The translations under genes were made by a program, and so were the position numbers. From positions 1 to 64,000 of the forward strand of contig JACDZG010000018.1 of assembly GCA_013426805.1 (NCBI GenBank): 64,000 nucleotides of DNA. Reading direction: 5' to 3'. Below are positions 11,261-19,052 of the stretch, one piece after another. This stretch comes from Chromatiaceae bacterium. Its GTDB lineage: Bacteria; Pseudomonadota; Gammaproteobacteria; Chromatiales; Chromatiaceae. Each line of letters begins with the position of its first letter. Within the stretch, counting starts at the first letter, position 1. The notes beneath the pieces are model-generated. The model saw only the letters and a list, made by a program, of their open reading frames with translations, had not been told where the DNA came from and searched no databases.

Positions 11261-11623
11261 TTAAGGCTGCGCGGGTACCTCGGCGGGTTCCTGCTTGCTC
11301 AGCAGGGACTCGATCCGGGCCAAACGGTCTTCGATGGAGGCTGTTCCGGGAGCGGTCGGCGGGGCCGCTAACGCCGGTGCGGACTCCTGTTTGGACAGAC
11401 CCTTGAACATCGCGTTATCGGACCACCAGTCGATGCCCATTTCGCGGGCTTTGTCCACCGAACAAATCACCAGGCGCAACTGGATGGTGAGGAGTTCGAT
11501 GTCGACGAGTTTGATCCGGATGTCGCCGGCAATGACGATGCCTTTGTCGAGGACCCGCTCCAGCAGGTCGGCGACGCTGGTGCTGTTGGTTGAATGGGTG
11601 AGGCTGGCGCGTTGCAGGGACAT
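11261..11623 (-). CDS. gvpJ: Gas vesicle protein GvpJ (GvpA family)
   Basis: 120 residues. Residues ~15-70 are a GvpA-type core (SVADLLERVLDKGIVIAGDI, VDIELLTIQLRLVICSVDKA) followed by the EMGIDWW motif typical of GvpJ and a variable proline/alanine tail ending in a short amphipathic helix. GvpJ is a minor GvpA homologue thought to help nucleation or to form the conical tips. Placed 10 bp downstream of gvpK, as in the cyanobacterial J-K neighbourhood. Confidence 0.92.
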   Translation of the reverse strand: MSLQRASLTHSTNSTSVADLLERVLDKGIVIAGDIRIKLVDIELLTIQLRLVICSVDKAREMGIDWWSDNAMFKGLSKQESAPALAAPPTAPGTASIEDRLARIESLLSKQEPAEVPAQP

Positions 11624-11633
11624 GATAGCGGCC

Positions 11634-12029
11634 TTAGAAGAGCTTGCCGAGCGGTCCCAGGTCGAGGTTCAAGTCCTCTTCCTCGAGGCCGAGGATGCGG
11701 CGCAGGCGGTCGATTTCCTCAGCCTGACGCATCAGTGTCAGACCTAATTGTTCGATGTCGTCGTCGCCGAGATCGCCGCCGTCCATGCGGCGGATCGCCT
11801 GCCGTTCCAGCAGGACGTGCAACAGTTTCACCAGGGTCAGCACCAGTTGGCCCAGACCCCGCTGCACGCGCTCGGCATCAATGTCGATGCGGCGACTGGT
11901 GCCGGCGACCTTTGATTCGAGCAGTTCCGCGAGCAGACTCGCCTGGCGTAAGGGTGCATCGACGCCCGCGGGATCCGGCGAGGGAAAGGACTGGTTCGCG
12001 GCTTCGGCGGTGTTGGCGGCGCTAGACAT
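11634..12029 (-). CDS. gvpK: Gas vesicle protein GvpK
   Basis: 131 residues. The GvpK core runs from RRIDIDAERVQRGLGQLVLT through LVKLLHVLLERQAIRRMDGG to EIDRLRRILGLEEEDLNLDL, ending at LGPLGKLF. GvpK is an essential accessory protein of gas vesicle formation in model systems. Its start overlaps the end of the upstream GvpA-like gene by 8 bp, indicating tight coupling. Confidence 0.93.
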   Translation of the reverse strand: MSSAANTAEAANQSFPSPDPAGVDAPLRQASLLAELLESKVAGTSRRIDIDAERVQRGLGQLVLTLVKLLHVLLERQAIRRMDGGDLGDDDIEQLGLTLMRQAEEIDRLRRILGLEEEDLNLDLGPLGKLF

Positions 12030-12240
12030 GGAGATGTTCCCGCCGCGCGGTTTCCACGGAGGTGAGGACCAACTGCAGGCTGAGATAAAGCAGGTCTACA
12101 TTGGCTACCGCGATAGTCAACTCCCCGGAAATCACCGCACCCTTGTTCAGGATGCGATCCAGCGCCTCGCACAGCGAGACCCGCTGCAGCTCCTGGTGGG
12201 CTTCAGAGTCGTTGGGGGTGTCGCCGATCGCGAGCATCAT
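12022..12240 (-). CDS. GvpA-family minor protein (GvpS/GvpM type)
   Basis: 72 residues consisting almost only of the GvpA fold: SLCEALDRILNKGAVISGEL, then VDLLYLSLQLVLTSVETARR. The ISGELTIAVANVDLLYL pattern is nearer to GvpS/GvpM than to the main wall protein GvpA. Such paralogues are minor components used in initiation. It starts inside the gvpG stop (ATGA overlap) and ends inside gvpK, so G-S-K form one coupled block. Confidence 0.88.
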   Translation of the reverse strand: MMLAIGDTPNDSEAHQELQRVSLCEALDRILNKGAVISGELTIAVANVDLLYLSLQLVLTSVETARREHLHV

Positions 12241-12641
12241 GACGAGACATTCTTCTTGGTCGGGGTGGTGGATAGGCCGGGGCTTGCGGGCTCCGCAGCG
12301 ATCGGGGTCTCGATCAGGGCATTGCGCACACCGGGGTAGGCGTCTGCTACAACGACGGTCGACCCGGACTCCGCATCATCGTCATCGTCATCTTCGTCTT
12401 CATCTCCAGCCTCAGTGCGCGCGTCCAGGGCATCAAGTTCGTCCAGCAGGGCCTGCTCACGATCGTCGAAGATATCTTCCGTGATGTCGCCCTGCTCCAG
12501 TGACACGTAAAGGGCGCTCAGTTCGGCCATGATCTGATCGCGGCGCTCCCGTTGCGCCTCGCTGGCCGCCTTGTGGATTTCTTTGAATACCCAAAGAATC
12601 CCCTTGATCGGCGCGCCCAATATGTCATCAACCAGCAACAC
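12237..12641 (-). CDS. gvpG: Gas vesicle protein GvpG
   Basis: 134 residues. The N-terminus MLLVDDILGAPIKGILWVFKEIH and the following ALYVSLEQGDITEDIFDDRE are characteristic of GvpG. The usual ~80-residue core is extended by a highly acidic linker (a run of D/E around residues 83-94) and a proline/threonine-rich tail, which is longer than typical. GvpG is an accessory protein that works with GvpF/L and GvpA in assembly. Confidence 0.92.
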   Translation of the reverse strand: MLLVDDILGAPIKGILWVFKEIHKAASEAQRERRDQIMAELSALYVSLEQGDITEDIFDDREQALLDELDALDARTEAGDEDEDDDDDDAESGSTVVVADAYPGVRNALIETPIAAEPASPGLSTTPTKKNVSS

Positions 12642-12715
12642 GAGACACCTCCAATGCGTGCAGCCGACGGCGGGTCCGCGCCGACTCGATTGTTATCCCG
12701 ACCGCGTCGTGCCGG

Positions 12716-13492
12716 TTACAGCTTGATGTCCATCTCAACGAAATTGTGGGGTGCCCAGGGTCCATTGAAGTCAAACGCGAAGTTGTTGTCGAAGGGACGC
12801 GCCGCTTGCAGCACCGCTTGCTCGAACCGTTCCTGATCGCAACGTTTCACCAGGCAGGCGAGGTTCATCACCTCCTTCTCGGTACGGCACTTGTTGCGCT
12901 TGATCTCGCGGCAACAGGTCCGCATGATTCCTTCGACCTGATCGGTGAAGTCCTCGCGGTCCTGTTCGAGCAGTCGCTCGAAACTCCGCCCCAGGGTAAT
13001 CATCTGGTCCTGCGTCAGGTTACCACCGTCGCGGAAGAAGTCGTCGCGTAATTCCTGCAATTCGGGATGGGCACCGACGAAGTACTCGAAGATGTTGGGC
13101 ACGTCCCAGGTCATCCGCAGACCCATCTCCACGCCGTCACTCACCCGTTCGAGCTGGCTCAGAAAGGCGTCCTGGTTGTCCTTGAGGATGCGGGCGATCG
13201 CCGCGTCGTCATCAGCCAACAGGCCGAAGGCGGCGGGCAGGGGGGTGACGTCGCGCAGGAGTTGTTTCAAAACGTCCTGGTGGGCGGCGAGATTGCGGCG
13301 TTGCGGGCGGATGCGTCCGCTGGCCAGATCACTGACCACTGCCGCCACCCGTCCGTTGCCGATCGTATAGACCAAGCCCTCATCAAGCCCGATATTCCCC
13401 ATGTCGTGTTGACCTTGATCGGGGATGATCGCGTAGATGTAACGCCCGACCCCCGCGGTCTCCGTTTCAATTTGTGTGTTTGACTGTGGCAT
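12716..13492 (-). CDS. gvpF: Gas vesicle protein GvpF/GvpL
   Basis: 258 residues. Starts with a short polar leader and the family signature GRYIYAIIPDQ; VSDLASGRIRPQRRNLAAHQ and VTPLPAAFGLL follow, and it ends with FDFNGPWAPHNFVEMDIKL, the GPWPPYNFV-like motif that closes GvpF/L proteins. GvpF binds GvpA and is thought to keep it soluble during assembly. This is one of three GvpF/L members in the locus and the only one inside the structural operon. Confidence 0.92.
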   Translation of the reverse strand: MPQSNTQIETETAGVGRYIYAIIPDQGQHDMGNIGLDEGLVYTIGNGRVAAVVSDLASGRIRPQRRNLAAHQDVLKQLLRDVTPLPAAFGLLADDDAAIARILKDNQDAFLSQLERVSDGVEMGLRMTWDVPNIFEYFVGAHPELQELRDDFFRDGGNLTQDQMITLGRSFERLLEQDREDFTDQVEGIMRTCCREIKRNKCRTEKEVMNLACLVKRCDQERFEQAVLQAARPFDNNFAFDFNGPWAPHNFVEMDIKL

Positions 13493-13572
13493 CGCTGGAC
13501 CTCTGGCTCAGGTCGCGGCGGGGTGCCGCGCTGGTCTTATTCAATGGGGCTCAATCGGGCTGCAATTGGGCT

Positions 13573-13776
13573 TCAGGTGGTAGGGGATTGGGACCGTTGC
13601 ACCTTCGGTGCCGCCCCGACCTGAGGGCTGGCGGCCATGGAACGCAAATGACCTTGTTCGACGCGGACCATCATCAGGCTCTTGCACACCGAGCAGCGCA
13701 GCGGACCCTCATAATCGTTATAGGCGTCACCCAGATCAATGGCATGACCGCAAAACATACAGTGAACGTTGTTCAT
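13573..13776 (-). CDS. Small zinc-ribbon protein of the gas vesicle operon
   Basis: 67 residues. Two CxxC knuckles (CMFCGHAIDLGDAYNDYEGP and LRCSVCKSLMMVR) about 20 residues apart would bind one zinc ion. The C-terminal 25 residues are low-complexity (SPQVGAAPKVQRSQSPTT). It lies between the coiled-coil gene and gvpF with the same orientation. I know no named Gvp protein of this kind; it may be a nucleic-acid or protein-binding accessory. Confidence 0.75.
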   Translation of the reverse strand: MNNVHCMFCGHAIDLGDAYNDYEGPLRCSVCKSLMMVRVEQGHLRSMAASPQVGAAPKVQRSQSPTT

Positions 13777-13800
13777 TTCGGACTCTGGAGTGTCGCTTGC

Positions 13801-14193
13801 TCAATAGCGGATCTTCACGGCTTCCGAGGCGCCGGTCTCGATCGGTGTGGATTGCGCGGTGAGGCGCCCGCGACGCCGCGGGTCGCCCGCCGGAGCCCTC
13901 GCCGACCCCTTGGTTGCCGAACTTGCGGCGGCCGAGGGCGGGACCTGAGGGATGGACTCCACACCCAAGAGTTGCAGCAACTGCTCTTTCTCCTGATCGA
14001 TCTCGACGCAACGCGCATCGATGTTCGTGACGCGCAGCATGGCGCTTTCACGCTCTTGCTGTCGGCGATGGCGCTCGGTTTCCAAGGCGAAGAGCCGCAT
14101 ATACATCTTATGCGGTGTATGCAGGTCGTCCGCTTTGCCCGCCAGCGTCTTGATGTCGCGAACGGTACGTGCCGGCTGGCTGAATTTGGGCAT
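13801..14193 (-). CDS. Helical/coiled-coil protein of the gas vesicle operon
   Basis: 130 residues. Residues ~28-75 are strongly helical with heptad-like spacing (RLFALETERHRRQQERESAM, then NIDARCVEIDQEKEQLLQLL) and the remainder is a disordered, arginine/alanine/proline-rich tail. No membrane segment. It starts 36 bp after gvpN. I do not recognise the family; the position suggests an accessory assembly factor. Confidence 0.72.
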   Translation of the reverse strand: MPKFSQPARTVRDIKTLAGKADDLHTPHKMYMRLFALETERHRRQQERESAMLRVTNIDARCVEIDQEKEQLLQLLGVESIPQVPPSAAASSATKGSARAPAGDPRRRGRLTAQSTPIETGASEAVKIRY

Positions 14194-14228
14194 TTTGGTA
14201 AATCCTCTGTTGACTCGACGAACTCAGG

Positions 14229-15215
14229 CTATAACGGCTTGGGCTCAATCGCCTTGGGGCGCCGTGCTCTGCCGCTGATCCGCGCCACGACCTCGTCGAC
14301 CGGCGATTCGTTCAGCGAACTGCCGTCGCGGCGGACCTTGGCGACATCCATGTCGAGGATGTCGCGGCAGATGTCGCGGAAGAACAGGTTGTCGGCGCGC
14401 GGGCTGAGCTTGCAGTTCTGCAGGACGGTCGCGATGGCGATACAGGCGCGCAGGGTCGGGCGGTGATGGTTGACGCTCTGCTCGCGCAGGTCGCGGACGA
14501 TATCCACCACGATCGCCGCTTCGCTGGCCGGCAGTCCGGACTTGGCCTGGGTGACCCGGATCTCGGTCTCCCGGTCATAGTGACTGACTTTCATCGTGAT
14601 CATGCGGTCCATCAGGGCATCCTGGGTTTTATGGGTGCCCGCGTATTCTTCCGGATTGGAGGTGAAGATCACCCGAAATTCCGGATGGACCTGAAGATAG
14701 CCGGCGCCTTGATGACGGCGGTTCGGCAGATTCAGGATGCCCTCGCCCAGGATACTGAGAAAGAGGTTGTTGACCTCGGGGCGGGAGCGGTTGAATTCGT
14801 CATAAATCAGCGTCTCGCCGTTGATGCAGGCGGTGGTGACGCGATTGTCGATCCAGAAGGTGCGGACCTCTTCCTCGGTCTTGACCACCGAATGAATGAA
14901 GTTATCGACCAGGGTATTGCGCCGATAGCCGTTGTCCTGGCCGACGAAATCGGAGACGCCGAACTCATCGTTGCCGTGAATCAGCTTGACCGGCCGGCCG
15001 CGCTTGGCCGCGGCATGGAAGGCGAGGGTGGTCTTGCCGGTGCCCGCGGGGCCGGCGAGATGCACCGGGAAGCCGGCCTCGAGATAGGCGGACGCCCGCT
15101 CGGCCAGGGCCTCGACCTGGGGGGTGGCCACGAAGGTGTCGCTCGCCTCGGGCTGCACATTATCACTATTCATCGCGGGGACCTGGCCGGCAGCTTCCAA
15201 GGGTTCGACGCTCAT
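14229..15215 (-). CDS. gvpN: Gas vesicle ATPase GvpN
   Basis: 328 residues from ATG 15215 (MSVEPLEAAGQVPAMNS), chosen because AGGATAACC precedes it; a longer frame to 15365 exists. MoxR-like AAA+ ATPase: Walker A GPAGTGKT, Walker B GETLIYDEFNRSRPE, sensor FRVIFTSNPEEYAG. The typical GvpN entry VATPQVEALAERASAYLEAG is present. GvpN stimulates vesicle elongation in model systems. It follows gvpA and gvpC as in the cyanobacterial gvpA-C-N order. Confidence 0.95.
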   Translation of the reverse strand: MSVEPLEAAGQVPAMNSDNVQPEASDTFVATPQVEALAERASAYLEAGFPVHLAGPAGTGKTTLAFHAAAKRGRPVKLIHGNDEFGVSDFVGQDNGYRRNTLVDNFIHSVVKTEEEVRTFWIDNRVTTACINGETLIYDEFNRSRPEVNNLFLSILGEGILNLPNRRHQGAGYLQVHPEFRVIFTSNPEEYAGTHKTQDALMDRMITMKVSHYDRETEIRVTQAKSGLPASEAAIVVDIVRDLREQSVNHHRPTLRACIAIATVLQNCKLSPRADNLFFRDICRDILDMDVAKVRRDGSSLNESPVDEVVARISGRARRPKAIEPKPL

Positions 15216-15446
15216 TCTGGTTATCCTGGCTTGATGGGTGTGGGGTATGGCGAACGGGTCGCACACCCCGGCGAATGATTTTCCGTTTGGTTGTTCCTCG
15301 CTGCGTCGAGGTTCCGGTGCATCCATTGACCCGGAAACTGCAATGCAGGCCCCCGCGTCACGCACCTGGGCGCGCCGGTCATGGCGCGATCAGAGCCTTG
15401 ACGCGAAGGGCAACCGCGATGAACCCAGGTACCTAGTCTACTCTGA

Positions 15447-16187
15447 CTAGTCCTCGCTGACATCCTCTCGCTGCGTCCGCGATGGTGCGGCATCAGTCAT
15501 CGTTGGCGTCGGCGCGGGTTTTTCCGCGGGTTTTGGCGCTGGTTCCTTGTGCGCCGCAGCCTTATGCTGGGCCTTGGGTGCGGGTTTGGCCGCGGCCTTG
15601 GGGCTGACAGCGGGCGGGGGTGGGGCCGCCGGTTTCGTCGGCGTGCCGCGCCAGGCCTGACGGGCCGCGCTGCGCTCGCCGGCGAGGTCGCCGACCAACT
15701 GCTGCGTCTGCTGCTGGATGTCGGCGACCGCGTGCACGATCTCGGAGACGAATGACTGGCCGGCGGCCCGGACGTCCATCGCCATCACGCCGCGGGCGTG
15801 CCGGAAACCGTCCTGCATCCGGGCGACCTCGTCGCGTAACGCGGCGGCGGCTTGATCCCGTGCCGCACGGGACTCGGCTGCAGACTCGGCAAGCGCTTCC
15901 CGGACGCTGGCCTGGCGGCTTGCGGCCGCGACGCGGATATCGGCAACGGCACCCCCCAAGCGGGCGAGGAAGGCGTTACGGTCGGCCCGCGCGGCTTCGG
16001 CCATGTCGGCATGTTGATCACGGAAATTGGCCTGGAGCGACTCCACATTGCTCTTCAAATCGCTGATGAAGGCGTGCGCGGCGTCGGTGACTTCCTGGCG
16101 GGTGTCGGCAATCAGGGTTTGGCGGGCGATGCGATCGGATTGGATCTCGTCGCGCAGCCGCCCCATATCTTCGGTAAAACGGCCCAT
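15447..16187 (-). CDS. gvpC: GvpC-like outer scaffold protein
   Basis: 246 residues. The N-terminal ~170 residues are almost purely helical and alanine/charged-rich, with a recurring pattern AFISDLKSNVESL, AFLARLGGAVADI, SFVSEIVHAVADI. The first two phenylalanines (F40, F73) are exactly 33 residues apart, the repeat length of cyanobacterial GvpC. The C-terminal 70 residues are proline/lysine/alanine-rich and low complexity. GvpC wraps the outside of the vesicle and strengthens it. Position directly after gvpA supports the call; sequence similarity to known GvpC is only at the repeat-pattern level. Confidence 0.78.
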   Translation of the reverse strand: MGRFTEDMGRLRDEIQSDRIARQTLIADTRQEVTDAAHAFISDLKSNVESLQANFRDQHADMAEAARADRNAFLARLGGAVADIRVAAASRQASVREALAESAAESRAARDQAAAALRDEVARMQDGFRHARGVMAMDVRAAGQSFVSEIVHAVADIQQQTQQLVGDLAGERSAARQAWRGTPTKPAAPPPPAVSPKAAAKPAPKAQHKAAAHKEPAPKPAEKPAPTPTMTDAAPSRTQREDVSED

Positions 16188-16293
16188 CGTTTGCTCCTAA
16201 CTATCACATTGCGGAATTGGACCTGGAGCAGGCGGGTCCCCGCGCAGCCCAATCACCAGGTTCGGCGCGGCTTGCCACCTGACCCGGTGGGAA

Positions 16294-16333
16294 GTGTCGC
16301 TCGGGGTCGATGCCTCATGCATCGGAGCGACAC
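16294..16333 (-). terminator. Hairpin between gvpA and gvpC
   Basis: GTGTCGCTC (16294-16302) pairs with GAGCGACAC (16325-16333), 22 bp past the gvpA stop in the direction of transcription, with a partly paired inner GATGC/GCATC. There is no strong U-tract, so it may be an attenuator or an RNA-stabilising end that lets gvpA outnumber the downstream genes. The role is inferred. Confidence 0.55.
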
Positions 16334-16355
16334 CCCCAAGGCACGAGACGCTCGA

Positions 16356-16574
16356 TCAGGCCGGAGCGGCTGCCGGAGCGGTGAGGCCGATGGCCTCGGC
16401 ATACTTCAGGTAGGTCTCGACCGAGGCGATGACCACACGGGCTTCAACGGCGAGCAGCTCGATACCGACCAGAGAGACCTTCAACCACGCATCAATCACG
16501 ATGCCCTTGTCGAGGATGCGGTCAACGACTTCGGCCAGGCTGGAAGAATCAGTAGAGTTGGCGACTTTTGCCAT
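16356..16574 (-). CDS. gvpA: Major gas vesicle wall protein GvpA
   Basis: 72 residues from ATG 16574, preceded by AGAGGT; a longer frame to 16652 is an artefact of an open upstream region. The sequence [40 protein letters not shown] and [15 protein letters not shown] is the canonical GvpA, which polymerises into the ribbed gas-permeable shell. First structural gene of the operon, about 170 bp downstream of a predicted sigma-54 start site. Confidence 0.98.
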   Translation of the reverse strand: MAKVANSTDSSSLAEVVDRILDKGIVIDAWLKVSLVGIELLAVEARVVIASVETYLKYAEAIGLTAPAAAPA

Positions 16575-16757
16575 TTTCGTAGACCTCTGAACGTCGTAAT
16601 AATTGCACAGGATGTGCGCCATAAGCGAGGCCGCCGGGCCTTGGATCAACAACGCGGGTCCGTTCGCACCAGCCCCCCCGATCGTCGCCTGAGTACCCTT
16701 GCGGGTTCAGGGCGCGTCGGTGTGGCATCCTGCCAGTCTGTTCGCTTGCTGTAGATA

Positions 16758-16773
16758 AGCACTCGCCGTGCCA
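16758..16773 (-). promoter_or_regulatory. Sigma-54 promoter of the gvp structural operon
   Basis: On the minus strand TGGCACGGCGAGTGCT matches the -24/-12 consensus TGGCACG-N4-TTGCW at all positions but one, with the invariant GG and GC at the required spacing. Transcription would start near 16747, giving a leader of about 170 nt before gvpA. An NtrC-type activator and an NtrB-like kinase are encoded just upstream, which makes the match functionally coherent. Confidence 0.82.
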
Positions 16774-16879
16774 AGACTTGATGCGCGCGATTCTTGAATG
16801 TGACTCAATAATTAAACAATAACTTAGCGAAATTTTGTCAGTGCTGGGTGAGGGTGTCTACCGGGTTCGCAGCGCCGGG

Positions 16880-16919
16880 TTATGGAGTGTCTTCCATAAT
16901 CCGGGTGACGGTTCCATAG
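16880..16919. promoter_or_regulatory. Candidate enhancer-binding site for the NtrC-type activator
   Basis: Perfect inverted repeat TTATGGA (16880-16886) and TCCATAA (16893-16899), followed by another TTCCATAG half-site at 16912. The cluster lies about 110-160 bp upstream of the sigma-54 promoter, the normal position for an upstream activator sequence. A related TTCCATGA occurs inside the palindrome upstream of the activator gene (22143). The rest of 16774-17077 holds no gene that I can see. Confidence 0.6.
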
Positions 16920-17077
16920 TGACCATGGGGTGCCACCTTTCTGGCGGATCGCGTTTCCCGTGGCACCTGAAGTTGCTGGAAAACGACCGCCGTCATTCCG
17001 GCAGGCAACCGCAATCCAGTGTCGGGGAGGGTGCTTCGCGGCGCGTGCCGATCGGCAAGATCAGACGGCATTCCCGA

Positions 17078-17500
17078 CTAGGCCGCGACCACTCGATCGA
17101 TCAGCGCGAGAATCTCCTGATGGAGGAAGGGCTTGGCAACGAAGCCTTGAATCAGCCCGCTCTTGAGGGCTTGTTCGACGACCGGATCGTCGGAAAAGAA
17201 GTAACCGGAAATCAGGATAACGAACGGATCGTGCTGGACGCGTCGCAGGTGCTCAATGAGCACCGGACCTTCGATATCCGGTAATTTCGCATCCACGAAG
17301 ACGGCGCAGTAACGATTATGGCGGCTCAGTTCGATCGCTTCCTGCCCACAGCCGGCGTGATGCGAACGAAATCCGCGCTGGGCAATCAGCCGCCCCAGTA
17401 TCCAGTTGATATCCGGTTCGTCGTCGACGGTGAGAAAGGTGGGAGTCTCCGCCGCGATCATCGAAGGCGGACCTGCTGTGACTGCCGAGGATGTAGTCAT
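17078..17500 (-). CDS. Single-domain response regulator
   Basis: 140 residues from ATG 17500 (MTTSSAVTAGPP). One receiver domain only: acidic pair in TFLTVDDEPDINWIL, phospho-acceptor Asp in CAVFVDAKLPD, the Ser of VILISGYFF in place of the usual Thr, and the conserved Lys in GFVAKPF. No output domain. It follows the NtrB-like kinase in the same operon, so it is probably a second phosphoryl target or phosphate sink of that kinase. Confidence 0.85.
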   Translation of the reverse strand: MTTSSAVTAGPPSMIAAETPTFLTVDDEPDINWILGRLIAQRGFRSHHAGCGQEAIELSRHNRYCAVFVDAKLPDIEGPVLIEHLRRVQHDPFVILISGYFFSDDPVVEQALKSGLIQGFVAKPFLHQEILALIDRVVAA

Positions 17501-17561
17501 ACGAAAACGCAACGGTCAGCAATCATTAACGGCGTGGCCATCCTCAAGGTCATCGGTGTCC

Positions 17562-19052
17562 TCAAGCCAATGGCAAATGAACGCAGAAGCAAGTGCCGAT
17601 CCCGGGTTCGCTTTCCACTTCGATGCGTCCGTGGTGTTGTTGGATGATCGAGTAGCAGATGGAGAGGCCGAGCCCGGTGCCTTTGCCGACGGGTGAGCGA
17701 GTGTAGAACGGGTCGAAGATCTTGCCGATATCCGCCGGATCGATGCCGACGCCGGTGTCGACGATGCGCACCAGGACCTCCTCACCCTCACCGTCCAGCG
17801 ACAGGCTCAGCAGACCGCCGTTGGGCATGGCGGCGATGGCATTGAGCAGGATATTGATGAAGGCTTGTTCGAGCAGGCTGGGTACGCCGCGCACCGCCAG
17901 GGATTGGGGGCAGAATTCGGTCTCGATGTCGAGCTGGTTGAGATGCGCCTGGTGACTGACGACGGACAGGGCCTGGGTGAGCAAGGCCATCGGGTCGATC
18001 CGGGTCATTTTCTCCGCGGCCGACGAGCGGGCGAAGCGCAGCAGGTTCTCGATGATCTCGGACGCCTTGTGGATGCCGGCGATGGTTTTCTCGACACATT
18101 CGCGGCGCAGTTCCGGGTCCAGGTCGTCATCACGCAGGAACTGGGCCGCGGATGAGCATACCGCCAGCGGGTTGCGGATCTCGTGGGCGATGCCGCCGGC
18201 CATGACCCCCAGGGCCGCGAGTTTTTGGGATTGGAGCAACTGCGTTTCCAGGCGGTGGCGCTCGCTCAGATCCCGTCCGGCGGCCACCATGCCGGTGGTC
18301 TCACCGTCGGCGTTGCGCATCGGCGCGAGCGTCCAGGACACCGCGATGCGCTCCTCGGACAGGGTGATCAGTGCCCACTCGGCCATCCGGCTGGCAGTCA
18401 GGGTGGGACTTTCCGCGAGCGCCTGTTCGATCTCCCGGCGGTCCGTCGGGGCGAAGAACTCCGACAGGCCGCGACCGATCACCTCGGCGGCCAGGTAGCC
18501 CGTGAGCCGTTCCGCGGCCTTGTTCCAACTGAGGATGTGGCCGCGGTTGTCGGTTGAGACGAGGATATCGCTGGCGCTTTCCACCACGCTGGCAAGATGG
18601 CGCTCAACCCGCTGAATGTCCTGGCTGAGCCGCACCTGCTCGGTGATGTCCTCCATGAGAAACAGGGCGTACTGAACCTGATCGTTCCAATTGAAGGGCA
18701 AAGCGCGGAAATGGTAGGTCCGCATCGGCACGCCGGGGGCGCGGAAGGTCATCCGCTGAGAGCGGCTTTGCTCGTTGCGCTCAAACACCCGCCGCACGCA
18801 GTCGAGGATGCGGGTGCGCTCGACGATCGTCGGTGGGAAGACGTCCTCGAAGCGGTGGCCGATGGTGTCCTTGGGCGTGCGATTGCCTTTTTGCAGGAAA
18901 TTGCGATTCGCCATGACGATGCGCAGTCGGCTGTCCACCAGCAGGATCGAGGATGGAATCGCATCGAACAAAGTGCGAAACAGATTCTCGTAGGGCTCCC
19001 GGGCACCGTCCGCGTAGGCGCGGCCCGGATCAAGTGAAGGATCGGAGATCAT
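17562..19052 (-). CDS. Soluble PAS sensor histidine kinase (NtrB-like)
   Basis: 496 residues with no membrane segment. Two PAS domains (about 20-135 and 150-275), a HisKA dimerisation helix with the phospho-accepting His in GGIAHEIRNPLAV, and a HATPase_c domain with the N box (INILLNAIAAMPNGG), G1 (VDTGVGIDP) and G2 (GKGTGLGLSICYS). Architecture and the NtrC-type partner two genes upstream suggest NtrB-like control of the sigma-54 activator. The PAS domains would sense an internal cue (redox, light or ligand), unknown from sequence. The start overlaps the end of the upstream gvpL-like gene by 23 bp. Confidence 0.93.
   Translation of the reverse strand: MISDPSLDPGRAYADGAREPYENLFRTLFDAIPSSILLVDSRLRIVMANRNFLQKGNRTPKDTIGHRFEDVFPPTIVERTRILDCVRRVFERNEQSRSQRMTFRAPGVPMRTYHFRALPFNWNDQVQYALFLMEDITEQVRLSQDIQRVERHLASVVESASDILVSTDNRGHILSWNKAAERLTGYLAAEVIGRGLSEFFAPTDRREIEQALAESPTLTASRMAEWALITLSEERIAVSWTLAPMRNADGETTGMVAAGRDLSERHRLETQLLQSQKLAALGVMAGGIAHEIRNPLAVCSSAAQFLRDDDLDPELRRECVEKTIAGIHKASEIIENLLRFARSSAAEKMTRIDPMALLTQALSVVSHQAHLNQLDIETEFCPQSLAVRGVPSLLEQAFINILLNAIAAMPNGGLLSLSLDGEGEEVLVRIVDTGVGIDPADIGKIFDPFYTRSPVGKGTGLGLSICYSIIQQHHGRIEVESEPGIGTCFCVHLPLA

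Noticed and set aside
16600..16640. TGGCGCACATCCTGTGC near gvpA as a sigma-54 site
   Set aside because: GG to GC spacing is two bases too long; the better site lies at 16758-16773.
16696..16735. CTGGCAGGATGCCAC as a second sigma-54 promoter for gvpA
   Set aside because: The GG is present but the GC at the -12 position is missing at the required spacing; it is better seen as a small palindrome (TGGCA/TGCCA).
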